In this document: positions 33,234-41,139 of the stretch, piece after piece
Layout of the letters: every line of letters starts with the position of its first letter
Numbering within the stretch: the stretch's first letter is position 1
Source: Kallotenue papyrolyticum
GTDB lineage: Bacteria > Chloroflexota > Chloroflexia > Chloroflexales > Kallotenuaceae
NCBI RefSeq assembly: GCF_000526415.1
Contig: NZ_JAGA01000003.1
Location: 62,001 to 126,000, forward strand
DNA: 64,000 bases
Direction of reading: 5' to 3'
The notes under the pieces: model-generated
What the model was told of the DNA's origin: nothing
Databases searched by the model: none
Seen by the model: only the letters and a program-made list of their open reading frames with translations
Made by a program: the position numbers and the translations under genes

Positions 33234-34277
33234 ATGCAACAGTTTTTGCTGATCTTCATCGTTGCGCTGGTCTTTTCGGTGGTGGGCACGCCGCTGGCGC
33301 GCCGGCTGGCGCTGGCCAGCGGCGTGGTGGACGTGCCCAGCGCGCGCAAGGTGCACCGCGAGCCGACACCACTGCTGGGCGGCGCGGCGATCTACCTGGC
33401 CTTTGTGTTGGCGCTGCTGTTTTTCGGCGGGCGCCAGGAGATTCGCCAACTGGTGGGCATTCTGGTCGGCGCGACGCTGGTGTCGGTGGTCGGGGTGATC
33501 GACGATGTGCGCGGCCTGCGCCCGCTGATCAAGCTGCTGGGCCAGGTGATCGCCGCGGCGATCCTGCCGCTGGCCGGCATTCGCGTTCAGCTGCTGCCCA
33601 TCGAGGCACTCAACCTGCTGCTGACGCTGGTGTGGGTCGTGGGCATCACCAACGCGCTCAACCTGCTGGACAACATGGACGGCCTCTCCGGCGGCGTGGC
33701 GGCGATCGCTGCCGCGCACTTTCTGCTGCTGGCGGTGATGAACACGCCGCCGCAGGTGCTGGTAGGCGCCTTTAGCGCCGCGCTGCTGGGCGCGTGCATC
33801 GGCTTTGTGCGCTACAACTTCAATCCGGCCTCGATCTTCATGGGCGATACCGGCTCGCTGTTTCTCGGCTTCATCCTGGCGGCGCTGGCGATCAAGCTGC
33901 GCTTTCTGAGTAACACCTATGTCGTCACCTGGATGGTGCCGGTGGTGGTGCTGCTGGTGCCGATCTTCGACACCACCCTGGTCACGGTCTCACGCCTGCG
34001 CCGCGGGCGCAACCCGCTCACCACACCCGGCAAAGATCACCTCTCGCATCGCCTGGTGGCGCTGGGCTGCAGCCGCCGCGAGGCCGTGTTGATCATCTGG
34101 CTGGTGGCCAGCAGCGTGGGCATGCTGGCCACCTTTCTGACGCGCGCCGGTCTGGTCGAAGCCTACCTGGTTGGCGGCGCGCTGCTGGCGCTGTTTGCCT
34201 ACGCCATCTGGTGGTTCGAGCGCCACGCGCCAGGCGGCGCGCCTGGGACGCCGCCCGCCGATCAGCGCCGTTCGTAG
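33234..34277 (+). CDS. Undecaprenyl-phosphate sugar-1-phosphate transferase (WecA/MraY family)
   Basis: Starts lipid-linked glycan assembly by moving a sugar 1-phosphate to undecaprenyl phosphate. 347 residues, about ten helices. Catalytic motifs: GVIDDVRGL (Asp90-Asp91), NLLDNMDGLSGG (Asp146, Asp149) and the cytoplasmic FMGDTGSLFLGF. The lack of the MraY-specific peptide-binding loop and the resemblance to WecA/TagO favour a UDP-GlcNAc-type donor. It follows the polymerase-like gene, so both probably serve one surface glycan. The last 16 nt overlap the convergent PEBP lipoprotein gene. Confidence 0.92.
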   Translation: MQQFLLIFIVALVFSVVGTPLARRLALASGVVDVPSARKVHREPTPLLGGAAIYLAFVLALLFFGGRQEIRQLVGILVGATLVSVVGVIDDVRGLRPLIKLLGQVIAAAILPLAGIRVQLLPIEALNLLLTLVWVVGITNALNLLDNMDGLSGGVAAIAAAHFLLLAVMNTPPQVLVGAFSAALLGACIGFVRYNFNPASIFMGDTGSLFLGFILAALAIKLRFLSNTYVVTWMVPVVVLLVPIFDTTLVTVSRLRRGRNPLTTPGKDHLSHRLVALGCSRREAVLIIWLVASSVGMLATFLTRAGLVEAYLVGGALLALFAYAIWWFERHAPGGAPGTPPADQRRS

Positions 34278-34798
34278 CGGCCCATCAACTGGCCTTCCGC
34301 CAGCACATGGCCGCGCATGGCCGCCTCGACCTCGCGCCGGCTGGCACCGCGCGGCAGGCCAAGCGACTCGCGATCCAGGGCATACAGCCGGAAGAAGTAG
34401 CGGTGCGGTCCGTGGCCAGGGGGCGGACAGGGACCGCCGTAGCCCACCCGGCCGAAATCGTTGCTGCCCTCCACGCCAACGCCAGGCCGGCCTTCGGGCA
34501 GGCCGGACAACGAGGCGGGCAGATCGAACAGCACCCAGTGGGTAAACGTACCGCGCGGCGCGTCCGGATCGTCCATGATCAGCACGAAGCTGCGCGTCTC
34601 CGGCGGCGCGCCGCTCCAGTTCAGCTCCGGGGCGCGATCCTCGCCCTCGCAAGTGTAGCGCCGAGGGATCGTTGCGCCCTCGGCAAATGCGGGACTGCTC
34701 ACACGCATCGCCATCGGCGCACCTCCTGAGATGGTCGGTTGAGCTCCACAGCCGCTCAGCAGCAAGAACCCGACCAGCAGCCGACCCCAGCGCGGCAT
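34262..34798 (-). CDS. YbhB/YbcL-family PEBP lipoprotein
   Basis: A 178-residue member of the phosphatidylethanolamine-binding/Raf kinase inhibitor-like family. The N-terminus is a lipoprotein signal (LLVGFLLLSGC, Cys17), so it is probably membrane-tethered outside. Family ligand-site motifs are present: DDPDAPRGTFTHWVLFDLP and GPCPPPGHGPHRYFFRLYALD. Function in bacteria is not settled. It lies 18 nt downstream of the amidase gene and ends the leftward pdh-amidase transcript. Its 3' end overlaps the convergent WecA-like gene by 16 nt. Confidence 0.88.
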   Translation of the reverse strand: MPRWGRLLVGFLLLSGCGAQPTISGGAPMAMRVSSPAFAEGATIPRRYTCEGEDRAPELNWSGAPPETRSFVLIMDDPDAPRGTFTHWVLFDLPASLSGLPEGRPGVGVEGSNDFGRVGYGGPCPPPGHGPHRYFFRLYALDRESLGLPRGASRREVEAAMRGHVLAEGQLMGRYERR

Positions 34799-34816
34799 TT
34801 GGATGCCCTCCGCACG

Positions 34817-35542
34817 CTAGCGTCCCAACTCGGCGCGCAGCGCCTCCAGATGCGCGCGGGCGATCGCTTCCAGAAAGCTCGCATCGTGGAGCAAACGCGC
34901 CTGCTCAGGGTTGGAGAGAAAGGCCGATTCGGTCAGCACGTTGTGGCCGCGCGGAAAGGTCCAGCGCACCGGCGCCACATCGGCGGGATGCACGCCGTCC
35001 GGGTAGCCGGCATCGCGGTAGCCGACCGTGCCGCCGGTCGCCGCGCGCAGGCGGGCCGCCAGGTCGGCGGCGAAGGTGAACGGCCCGGCGGCGTGTGGAT
35101 CGACCAGCACCTCAACGCGGCGCAGAGTGGGATTTTTGCGGTTGCTGTTGACGTGCACCGAGATCAGGCGGCCCTGGTCGGCAGCGTTGTCGGGCCGAAA
35201 CAGCAGCGCGTTGGCGTAGCGCACGCGCGCCGCCAGCGAGACGTAGCGATCGCTCGTGCGTGTCAGCGCTACCGTCGCGCCCTCGGCCGCGGCCAGCCGC
35301 GCCAGGCGCTGCCCGATCTCGAGCACCACCGCCTTTTCCTGCAGGCCACTGCCGGCGGGATCGACGCCGAAGTCGTTGCCGCCATGCCCGGGATCGATCA
35401 CAATGGTGACGCCGCGCAGGGGCTGCGGTTGCGCCAGCGCCGCCGGAGCGAGGCCAAGCAGCGCCGGCAGCAGAAGCAACAGCACGATGCGCTGCCAGGG
35501 ACGAATGCGCATCAGCATACCCAGATCGTACGGGGCGCGCAC
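34817..35542 (-). CDS. N-acetylmuramoyl-L-alanine amidase (Amidase_3)
   Basis: Zinc amidase that cuts between N-acetylmuramic acid and the stem peptide of peptidoglycan. 241 residues: signal peptide (IVLLLLLPALLGLAPAALAQ) then a single catalytic domain. Zinc ligands are His53 (DPGHGG), Glu69 (LQEKAVVLEI) and His130 (SVHVNSN); catalytic Glu205 is in LTESAFLSN. The start is uncertain: GTG 35542, or ATG 35518 eight codons later; neither has a good ribosome site. No cell-wall-binding domain. It follows pdhC by 19 nt on the same strand. Confidence 0.92.
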   Translation of the reverse strand: MRAPYDLGMLMRIRPWQRIVLLLLLPALLGLAPAALAQPQPLRGVTIVIDPGHGGNDFGVDPAGSGLQEKAVVLEIGQRLARLAAAEGATVALTRTSDRYVSLAARVRYANALLFRPDNAADQGRLISVHVNSNRKNPTLRRVEVLVDPHAAGPFTFAADLAARLRAATGGTVGYRDAGYPDGVHPADVAPVRWTFPRGHNVLTESAFLSNPEQARLLHDASFLEAIARAHLEALRAELGR

Positions 35543-35561
35543 GTGGCCCGCCCCGTGCGCG

Positions 35562-36932
35562 CTACAGCAGGATCAGCATCGGCTGTTCCAGAATGCGCTT
35601 GAGCTCCTGCATGTACTCTGCCGCAACCGCGCCGTCGGCAACGCGATGATCGACCGAGATCGTCGCGCGCATGATCTGGCCGATCGCCAGCTGGCCATCG
35701 CGCACCACCGGCTGTTCCGTGACCGCACCCACCGCCACAATCGCGGCCTGCGGCGGGTTGATGATCGCCACGAAGCTCTCGACCGGATACATGCCCAGGT
35801 TCGAGGTGCTGAAGGTACCGCGTCCCAGCTCTTCGGGCGTGGCCTTGCCGGCGCGCGTGCGCTCGATCAGATCCTTGGCTTCGCGGCTGATCGTGCCGAG
35901 CGACTTGCGGTCCACATCCGTGATCGCGGGCGCCAGCAGCCCGTTCTCGGTAGCCACTGCAATACCGACGTTGATGTAGTCGTGGTAGATCAGCGCATCC
36001 TCGTCGAAGGTGGCATTGAGCACCGGGAACTTGGTCATGGCCAGCGCCGCGGCCTTGACGATCAGATCGTTGATCGTGATCTTGACCTCGCCGCCGGCGT
36101 TGAGCTGCTTGCGCAACTCCAGGGCCGCGCCCATGTCGATGGCCGTGGTGACGTAGAAGTGCGGCACAGGCGCTTTGCTCTGCACCAGGCGGCGCGCAAT
36201 CGTCTGGCGCAGGCGCGAGAGCGGCTCACGACGCGTGCCGGGCTGCGGCACGGCAGCCGGTTGTGGCGCGGGCTGTGGCACGGCGGCCGGTTGTGGCGCC
36301 GGTTGCGGCGCCGGTTGCGGCGCAGGCCGGGGCGCGACGGCCGGGGCGGCCGGCTGCGGCGCGGGCACGCCACGCTGCAACGCCGCCTCAACGTCGCGGC
36401 GCACAACGCGGCCACCAGGGCCAGAGCCCTGGATGCGCGTCAGGTCGAGGTTGTTTTCGCGCGCCAGGCGACGCGCCATCGGCGACGCGGGCACCTGACG
36501 ACCATCGCCGCCGCTGGGCGCAGGCGCAGCTTCCGGCGGAGCGCTCACCGGCGCGGCCTGCTCGGTCTGCTGCGCGGCAATGGAGACGGCCTCGCCGCCC
36601 TCGCCGGCCTGCTGCGTGGTGGCCGGCGCGCCCGAGGGACGCTCGGCGGTCGCCGCCTGATCGGTCGCCTCAGCCGCGGCGGGCGCTGCCGCCGCGCCGT
36701 CGCCATTCAACAGAGCGATCGGCGTACCGACCGGCACAGTCTGCCCCTCCTGCACCAGGATCTTGGACAGCGTGCCGGAGGCAAACGCTTCGATTTCGAT
36801 CGTCACTTTGTCGGTTTCGATCTCAGCGATCGGCTCGCCCTTTTTGATCTCGTCACCGGGCTTTTTGAGCCATTTGACGATCGTACCTTCCTGCATATCG
36901 AAGCCCATTTTGGGCATCGTGATTTCGGCCAT
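35562..36932 (-). CDS. pdhC: Dihydrolipoamide acyltransferase (E2) of pyruvate dehydrogenase
   Basis: Core of the 2-oxoacid dehydrogenase complex, 456 residues. One lipoyl domain (Lys42 in IETDKVTIEIEA), a Pro/Ala/Gln linker, a peripheral subunit-binding domain (ASPMARRLARENNLDLTRIQ, then GPGGRVVRRDVEAAL), a second linker of PAPQPAPQPA repeats, and the trimer-forming catalytic domain with His429 and Asp433 in VDHRVADG. ATG 36932 has GAGGAG 6 nt upstream; an ATG six codons earlier is open. Third gene in the order E1alpha, E1beta, E2; no E3 follows. Pyruvate is the likely substrate, but acetoin or branched-chain oxoacids are possible. Confidence 0.93.
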   Translation of the reverse strand: MAEITMPKMGFDMQEGTIVKWLKKPGDEIKKGEPIAEIETDKVTIEIEAFASGTLSKILVQEGQTVPVGTPIALLNGDGAAAAPAAAEATDQAATAERPSGAPATTQQAGEGGEAVSIAAQQTEQAAPVSAPPEAAPAPSGGDGRQVPASPMARRLARENNLDLTRIQGSGPGGRVVRRDVEAALQRGVPAPQPAAPAVAPRPAPQPAPQPAPQPAAVPQPAPQPAAVPQPGTRREPLSRLRQTIARRLVQSKAPVPHFYVTTAIDMGAALELRKQLNAGGEVKITINDLIVKAAALAMTKFPVLNATFDEDALIYHDYINVGIAVATENGLLAPAITDVDRKSLGTISREAKDLIERTRAGKATPEELGRGTFSTSNLGMYPVESFVAIINPPQAAIVAVGAVTEQPVVRDGQLAIGQIMRATISVDHRVADGAVAAEYMQELKRILEQPMLILL

Positions 36933-37065
36933 CTTCAGCTCCTCAATCATCGGCGCGGAATCAGGGAGGCGGTGACGGGAGGCAAGCGGCGGAGCGCGGG
37001 TCCGCGCGCGGCCTGGCCCGGTCGGCGTGGCAGGCGCTGCCTCCCGGTCTGGTCTTCCCTGATCC

Positions 37066-38034
37066 CTACTCCAGCACCTTGCGAATCGCCGCCTCGATCC
37101 GTTCCGGCGTCACAACTACCTGGTTCTCTAGGTTGGTAGCGTAGGGGAAGGGCACTTCGACATAGCCCACGCGCTCGATCGGCGCATCGACGTAGTCGAA
37201 GCCGTGCTCATAGAGGCGGGCGACGACTTCGGCCTGCACGCCGTGCGACTGCCACTCTTCCGAAACAACCACCGCGCGGTTGGTCTTGCGGAAGCTGGTC
37301 AGCGCCTTGCTCATATCCAGGGGCCGGATGGTGCGCAGGTCGATGATCTCGCACTCAATGCCTTCCTCTTTGGAGAGCTTTTCGGCGACCTCCATGCACA
37401 GGTGCACCGGACGCGAGTAGGTGACGATCGTCACATCCTTGCCTTCGCGCGCCAGGCGTGACTCGCCGATCTTGGCCTGGTAGTCATCGGGCACTTCGCC
37501 TTTGACGCCATACATTAGCGTGTGCTCGATAAAGATCACCGGATCGGGGTCTTCCATGGCGGCGCGGAAGAGCGCCTTCATGTCGGCGGGCGTAGCCGGC
37601 GCAACGACCTTGAGGCCAGGCACGTAGGCGAACATCGTATCGAAGGCCTGCGAGTGGGTCGCCGAGAGGTTGCGCCAGCCGTTGGTGGTGCGCAGCACCA
37701 GCGGGCACTGCATCTGACCACCGAACATATAGTAGAGCTTGGCGGCGTGGTTGATGATCTGGTCAAAGGCCAGCAGCGAGAAGTTGACCGACATGATCTC
37801 GACGATGGGCCGCATGCCCAGCATGGCCGCACCGATGCCGACGCCAACGATGCCGGCCTCGGCGATGGGCGCGTCACGGATCTTCTCGGGGCCGTACTCC
37901 TCGAGAAAGCCGGCGGTCACGCCATAGGTGCTGCCGTAGTAGCCGATGTCTTCGCCGATGATAAAGACGCGATCGTCTTTGAGCCACTCACGAAGCTCTG
38001 CGCGCAGGGCTTCGCGGACTGTCATGACTGCCAT
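37066..38034 (-). CDS. pdhB: Pyruvate dehydrogenase E1 beta subunit
   Basis: Transketolase-fold partner of E1alpha, 322 residues (AMAVMTVREALRAELREWL, GEDIGYYGSTYGVT, PIAEAGIVGVGIGAAMLGMRPIVE pattern). It completes the thiamine diphosphate site and docks on E2 through its C-terminus. ATG 38034 is chosen for a GAGA-type ribosome site about 6 nt upstream and because the family starts there; the frame is open to 38103. Between pdhA (75 nt upstream) and pdhC (133 nt downstream) on one strand, the usual E1alpha-E1beta-E2 order. Confidence 0.94.
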   Translation of the reverse strand: MAVMTVREALRAELREWLKDDRVFIIGEDIGYYGSTYGVTAGFLEEYGPEKIRDAPIAEAGIVGVGIGAAMLGMRPIVEIMSVNFSLLAFDQIINHAAKLYYMFGGQMQCPLVLRTTNGWRNLSATHSQAFDTMFAYVPGLKVVAPATPADMKALFRAAMEDPDPVIFIEHTLMYGVKGEVPDDYQAKIGESRLAREGKDVTIVTYSRPVHLCMEVAEKLSKEEGIECEIIDLRTIRPLDMSKALTSFRKTNRAVVVSEEWQSHGVQAEVVARLYEHGFDYVDAPIERVGYVEVPFPYATNLENQVVVTPERIEAAIRKVLE

Positions 38035-38109
38035 AGCCGTCTCTTTCTGCCTCGCAATGCACACGGCGGTGGCACCCGGCGCGCGATTGGCGCCGGGCAG
38101 CAACCGTCC

Positions 38110-39126
38110 CTAATATTTGTCCGCGATCGGATTGGCGTACGCCGAGGTCGGATCGAGCCACTTTTCTTCGGCGGGCGGGCTCTGGTCGGCGAACTGCACC
38201 GCCTCGTCCACGACCTGTTCCATCTGGCGCTCGATCTGCTGCGCCTGCTCCTCGCTCAGGATCCCGTCCTCGATCAGCTTCTTGCGGAAGACCTGATTTG
38301 GATCACGCGCGCGATACTTTTCGATCTCTTCCTTGGTGCGGTACTTCTGTGTATCCTGCGCCGAGTGGCCACGGAGGCGGTAGGTAACGCACTCCAGCAG
38401 CACCGGGCCCTGGCCGCTGCGCGCATGCTCCACGGCGCGCAGCGCCGCCTCATAGGTGGCGATCAGATCGTTACCGTCCACGCGCTCGGCGGTCATGTCG
38501 AAGGCGCAGGCCTTGCGGTAGATCTCCTGCACCGAGGAGTGGACGGCGATGGGCGTGCCCATGGCGAAGAGGTTGTTCTCGCAGACAAACACCACGGGCA
38601 GCTTGCCCAGCTTGGCGAAGTTGAGCGCCTCATAGAACTCGCCGCCGTTGGTTGCGCCGTCGCCGAAGAAGACCATCACTACTTCGGGTTTCTTTTGGAG
38701 CTTCAGCGCGGTGCCCATGCCGCAGGCCATCAGCAGGTGGCTACCGACGATCGCGTAGCCGCCCCAGAAGCGCTTGCTGACGTCCACGAAGTGCATCGAG
38801 CCGCCCAGGCCCGCGGCGCAGCCGGTGGCCTTGCCGAAGAGTTCGGCCATCAGCGCTTTGGGGTCGAGTCCGCGCGCCAGGGCATGGCCGTGATCACGGT
38901 AGTGGGTGATGATGTGGTCTTCCGGTTTGAGGGCGTTGATCGTGCCGACCGCTACCGCTTCCTGTCCGACGTAGAGGTGGAGAAAGCCGCCGATCTTGGC
39001 GCGCGTGTACATCTCCTGACATTTTTCCTCAAAGACGCGGATCAGGACCATCTGCCGGTACATGTCGATGAGCTGCTCGGCGCTCAGGCCGGCGTACCGC
39101 TCGGTGGTCTCAGGCGTGGTTGCCAT
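38110..39126 (-). CDS. pdhA: Pyruvate dehydrogenase E1 alpha subunit
   Basis: Thiamine diphosphate-dependent decarboxylase subunit, 338 residues. The cofactor motif is FFGDGATNGGEFYEALNFAK ending in ENN; the phosphorylation-loop region reads YRLRGHSAQD. The preferred start is ATG 39126, after AAGGA; in-frame ATGs at 39171 and 39237 would add a poorly conserved basic leader. It follows the methyltransferase gene by 85 nt. With pdhB and pdhC it makes acetyl-CoA from pyruvate; the E3 lipoamide dehydrogenase must be encoded elsewhere. Confidence 0.94.
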   Translation of the reverse strand: MATTPETTERYAGLSAEQLIDMYRQMVLIRVFEEKCQEMYTRAKIGGFLHLYVGQEAVAVGTINALKPEDHIITHYRDHGHALARGLDPKALMAELFGKATGCAAGLGGSMHFVDVSKRFWGGYAIVGSHLLMACGMGTALKLQKKPEVVMVFFGDGATNGGEFYEALNFAKLGKLPVVFVCENNLFAMGTPIAVHSSVQEIYRKACAFDMTAERVDGNDLIATYEAALRAVEHARSGQGPVLLECVTYRLRGHSAQDTQKYRTKEEIEKYRARDPNQVFRKKLIEDGILSEEQAQQIERQMEQVVDEAVQFADQSPPAEEKWLDPTSAYANPIADKY

Positions 39127-39211
39127 CGCCTCATCCTTTGCTTGCACTCGCTTGTTCCGTTTGGTTGCCATACCATTTCGGGATCGATGCCCGCTCTGCC
39201 GGCGCCCTGCC

Positions 39212-39967
39212 TCAGGCACAGCGCGCAGCGACGCCATCCACCCCGCACCCTTTCCAGATGAACAGATCGAGTCGCATCGGCGTCGCGCGCAGGCATGCCG
39301 GCAGGTTCAGCTCGCGCATGAGTGCTGTCAGCTCCGCCGGAGTATAGGCGCGCAAAACCGATCGCGGGCCATCGCGTCGACTCACGGGCGACACGCTGAC
39401 CGCTCCCAGCAGGCGCGCGCCCCACAGGGCCGGCGCGCCGCGTCGCACGTCACTGATGATGACGCCCAGGCGCGCCACGCGCAGCAGTTCACGCAGCAAC
39501 GCGCGGACGGCTGCGCCGCTGAAGTGATGGAGCGTTTGTGCGCAGGTGACAATATCGACGGCGTTGTCGACAAAGGGCAGCGCCAGGGCATCATGGCGTA
39601 GCAGCATGATCGCCTGCCTGTTGATCTGCCGGCGTGCTTCGCGCAGCACCGCAGCGTGTCGATCACTGGCCAGCAGGCGCGCCGGACGGCCCTGCCGCAG
39701 CACGCGACGGCTCAGCAGCACCGGCAGATCGCCACGCCCCGTGGCCACATCCAGGATCGTCGGTGTGTAGCCTGCCGGCAGCGTCACCAGCCAGCGCGCG
39801 ACCTGCTGTGCGATCGCAGCGTAGGCACCTGTCCAGCGCCCGGCACGCGCAATATCACCCAGATTGTCGTGTACCAGCCGCGGATCGACTGCGTCGTCGT
39901 CCAGCGCTTCCGGCGCCTCGCTACGCGGCGGTACCCAGCGGGGGGCAATCCCCTTCAGGACGCGCAT
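39212..39967 (-). CDS. Class I SAM-dependent methyltransferase
   Basis: A 251-residue Rossmann-fold methyltransferase of the UbiE-like group. Motif I is ILDVATGRGDLPVLL, the post-I acidic strand is LLASDRHAAVLREA, motif II region DIVTCAQTLHHF. An N-terminal helix (DPRLVHDNLGDIARAGRWTG) resembles methyltransferases that sit beside type III polyketide synthases, but none is here. The substrate is unknown. No Shine-Dalgarno is present before ATG 39967; a promoter (TTGGCA-18-CATAAT) ends 11 nt upstream, so the leader is only a few bases long. Confidence 0.85.
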   Translation of the reverse strand: MRVLKGIAPRWVPPRSEAPEALDDDAVDPRLVHDNLGDIARAGRWTGAYAAIAQQVARWLVTLPAGYTPTILDVATGRGDLPVLLSRRVLRQGRPARLLASDRHAAVLREARRQINRQAIMLLRHDALALPFVDNAVDIVTCAQTLHHFSGAAVRALLRELLRVARLGVIISDVRRGAPALWGARLLGAVSVSPVSRRDGPRSVLRAYTPAELTALMRELNLPACLRATPMRLDLFIWKGCGVDGVAARCA

Positions 39968-39978
39968 TCCAGCCGTGT

Positions 39979-40008
39979 ATTATGCACCAAAAACGGCGAA
40001 CATGCCAA
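39979..40008 (-). promoter_or_regulatory. Promoter of the methyltransferase gene
   Basis: TTGGCA (40008-40003), 18-nt spacer, CATAAT (39984-39979). The predicted start lies about 4-5 nt before ATG 39967. Confidence 0.5.
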
Positions 40009-40016
40009 TCGCAGGC

Positions 40017-40265
40017 TTAGGCTCCGCGCACCCGCTCCGCCGGCTCCGCGCCGGCGGCGGCCTGATGCACCGGCACCCGCCGACGGTGGCGTGCCAGCCA
40101 GGCGGCATAGCCCAGCGCCACGATCAACAACAGCAGGAGCGGCAGGCGCACCAGCGCCAGCACCTGCGAGGCCCAGCCCAGATCAAGCAGCGAAACTAGC
40201 AACAATCCCGCGATCAGGGCGATCTCCTGCGCGATCGCCTCGCGCCAGGCCGTCTGCCAGCTCAT
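40017..40265 (-). CDS. Small two-helix membrane protein
   Basis: A short protein of 82 residues: an amphipathic N-terminus (MSWQTAWREAIAQE), two predicted transmembrane helices (IALIAGLLLVSLLDLG and LVRLPLLLLLIVALGYAAWL), and a basic/polar tail (ARHRRRVPVHQAAAG). GGAGG lies 7-8 nt before ATG 40265. The frame stays open to 40886 but that part is antisense to the phosphoribosyltransferase. I do not recognise a family. It is divergent from the phosphoribosyltransferase and upstream of the methyltransferase on the same strand. Confidence 0.7.
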   Translation of the reverse strand: MSWQTAWREAIAQEIALIAGLLLVSLLDLGWASQVLALVRLPLLLLLIVALGYAAWLARHRRRVPVHQAAAGAEPAERVRGA

Positions 40266-40307
40266 CAGCTCCCTCCTATGCCTGTAGTCCGGCTCCAGCA
40301 AGAGCTG

Positions 40308-40316
40308 TGCTAGAAT
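40308..40316 (+). promoter_or_regulatory. Extended -10 upstream of the phosphoribosyltransferase
   Basis: TGC-TAGAAT, with the start expected near 40323 and ATG at 40347. No clear -35. Confidence 0.45.
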
Positions 40317-40346
40317 GCGACTCTCACCGAACAGGAGTACAGACGC

Positions 40347-40838
40347 ATGTCGATCATCAAGCACTATCTTTCCTGGGCCGAGATCGAGGAGCTGGTTGCG
40401 CGCCTCGCCCACCAGATGCAGGGCTGCCACTTCGATGCGCTGCTGGCTGTGACGCGCGGTGGCCTGGTGCCCGCCGGCCTGATCGCCTACCATCTGGGCC
40501 TGCGCAATATTCTGGCCGCCGCCGTGCAGTTCTACAGCGGCGTTGGCCAGCGCACTGCCGCACCCACCTTCCTCCAGTTCCCCGCCGATCCGTTTCTCAG
40601 CAACAAAACCATCCTGATCGTGGACGATATCTGGGATAGTGGCAAAACGATCTCGGCGGTGCGCACGCGCGTCCTGGCTGCCGGTGGTCAGCCGGTCACC
40701 GCCGTGCTGCACTACAAACCGCGCGCGTCGCTGTTCGACGCCCAACCCGATTATTATGTCGAGTCGACCGATGCCTGGATTGTCTATCCCTGGGAGCCTG
40801 CCAGCGAGCGCGAGGACGCGACGCAGGCGCACGCCTAG
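40347..40838 (+). CDS. Phosphoribosyltransferase domain protein
   Basis: A 163-residue type I phosphoribosyltransferase fold. The PRPP-binding signature is ILIVDDIWDSGKT (89-101); VTRGGLVPAGLIAYHLG precedes it. Length and pattern resemble hypoxanthine/xanthine-guanine enzymes or ComF-less PRTases of the Gpt type (short, with an extended Asp-Tyr-Tyr-Val tail). Likely purine salvage, though the base is not fixed by sequence. AGGAG lies 9 nt before ATG 40347. Single gene, with a convergent small gene 4 nt after its stop. Confidence 0.88.
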   Translation: MSIIKHYLSWAEIEELVARLAHQMQGCHFDALLAVTRGGLVPAGLIAYHLGLRNILAAAVQFYSGVGQRTAAPTFLQFPADPFLSNKTILIVDDIWDSGKTISAVRTRVLAAGGQPVTAVLHYKPRASLFDAQPDYYVESTDAWIVYPWEPASEREDATQAHA

Positions 40839-40842
40839 GCAC

Positions 40843-41106
40843 TCACAGGCAGGCGATGGCCGCCAGCAGCTCCTGCTGCACCTCATCGGTCAGCAGCCGA
40901 CAGCCGGCGCCCAAATCGTCTTGGACGCTCAAGGCGCGGCGGATGGCGCGCATGCGCTCTTCGGTGCGCGCCGGGTCGATGCCCAGCGCGGCTGCCAGCG
41001 CCGGCGCCGACTCGTCGATGATCGCCCGGCGCACGGCGGCAGCATCCGCGCCGTAGCGCCAGGCCACCTGTTCAATAGCCGCATCGATGGCCGGATGCCA
41101 GTGCAT
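40843..41106 (-). CDS. Small hypothetical alpha-helical protein
   Basis: An 87-residue, Ala-rich, entirely helical soluble protein (MHWHPAIDAAIEQVAWRYG, then TEERMRAIRRALSVQDDLG). A strong GGAGGAGG ribosome site just before ATG 41106 supports expression. It lies between the phosphoribosyltransferase stop (4 nt, convergent) and miaA (divergent). I recognise no family and no catalytic motif. Confidence 0.65.
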   Translation of the reverse strand: MHWHPAIDAAIEQVAWRYGADAAAVRRAIIDESAPALAAALGIDPARTEERMRAIRRALSVQDDLGAGCRLLTDEVQQELLAAIACL

Positions 41107-41139
41107 GTACCTCCTCCGCGAGCGTAACCGGGAGCAACC

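Noticed and set aside
29978-34277. Evidence for lipopolysaccharide (O-antigen) synthesis
   Set aside because: The Wzy/WaaL-type fold and WecA-like enzyme also serve other glycans; no lipid A, core or Lpt genes are present.
40266-40886. Upstream extension of the small membrane protein frame
   Set aside because: Antisense to the phosphoribosyltransferase; the ribosome site before ATG 40265 marks the real start.
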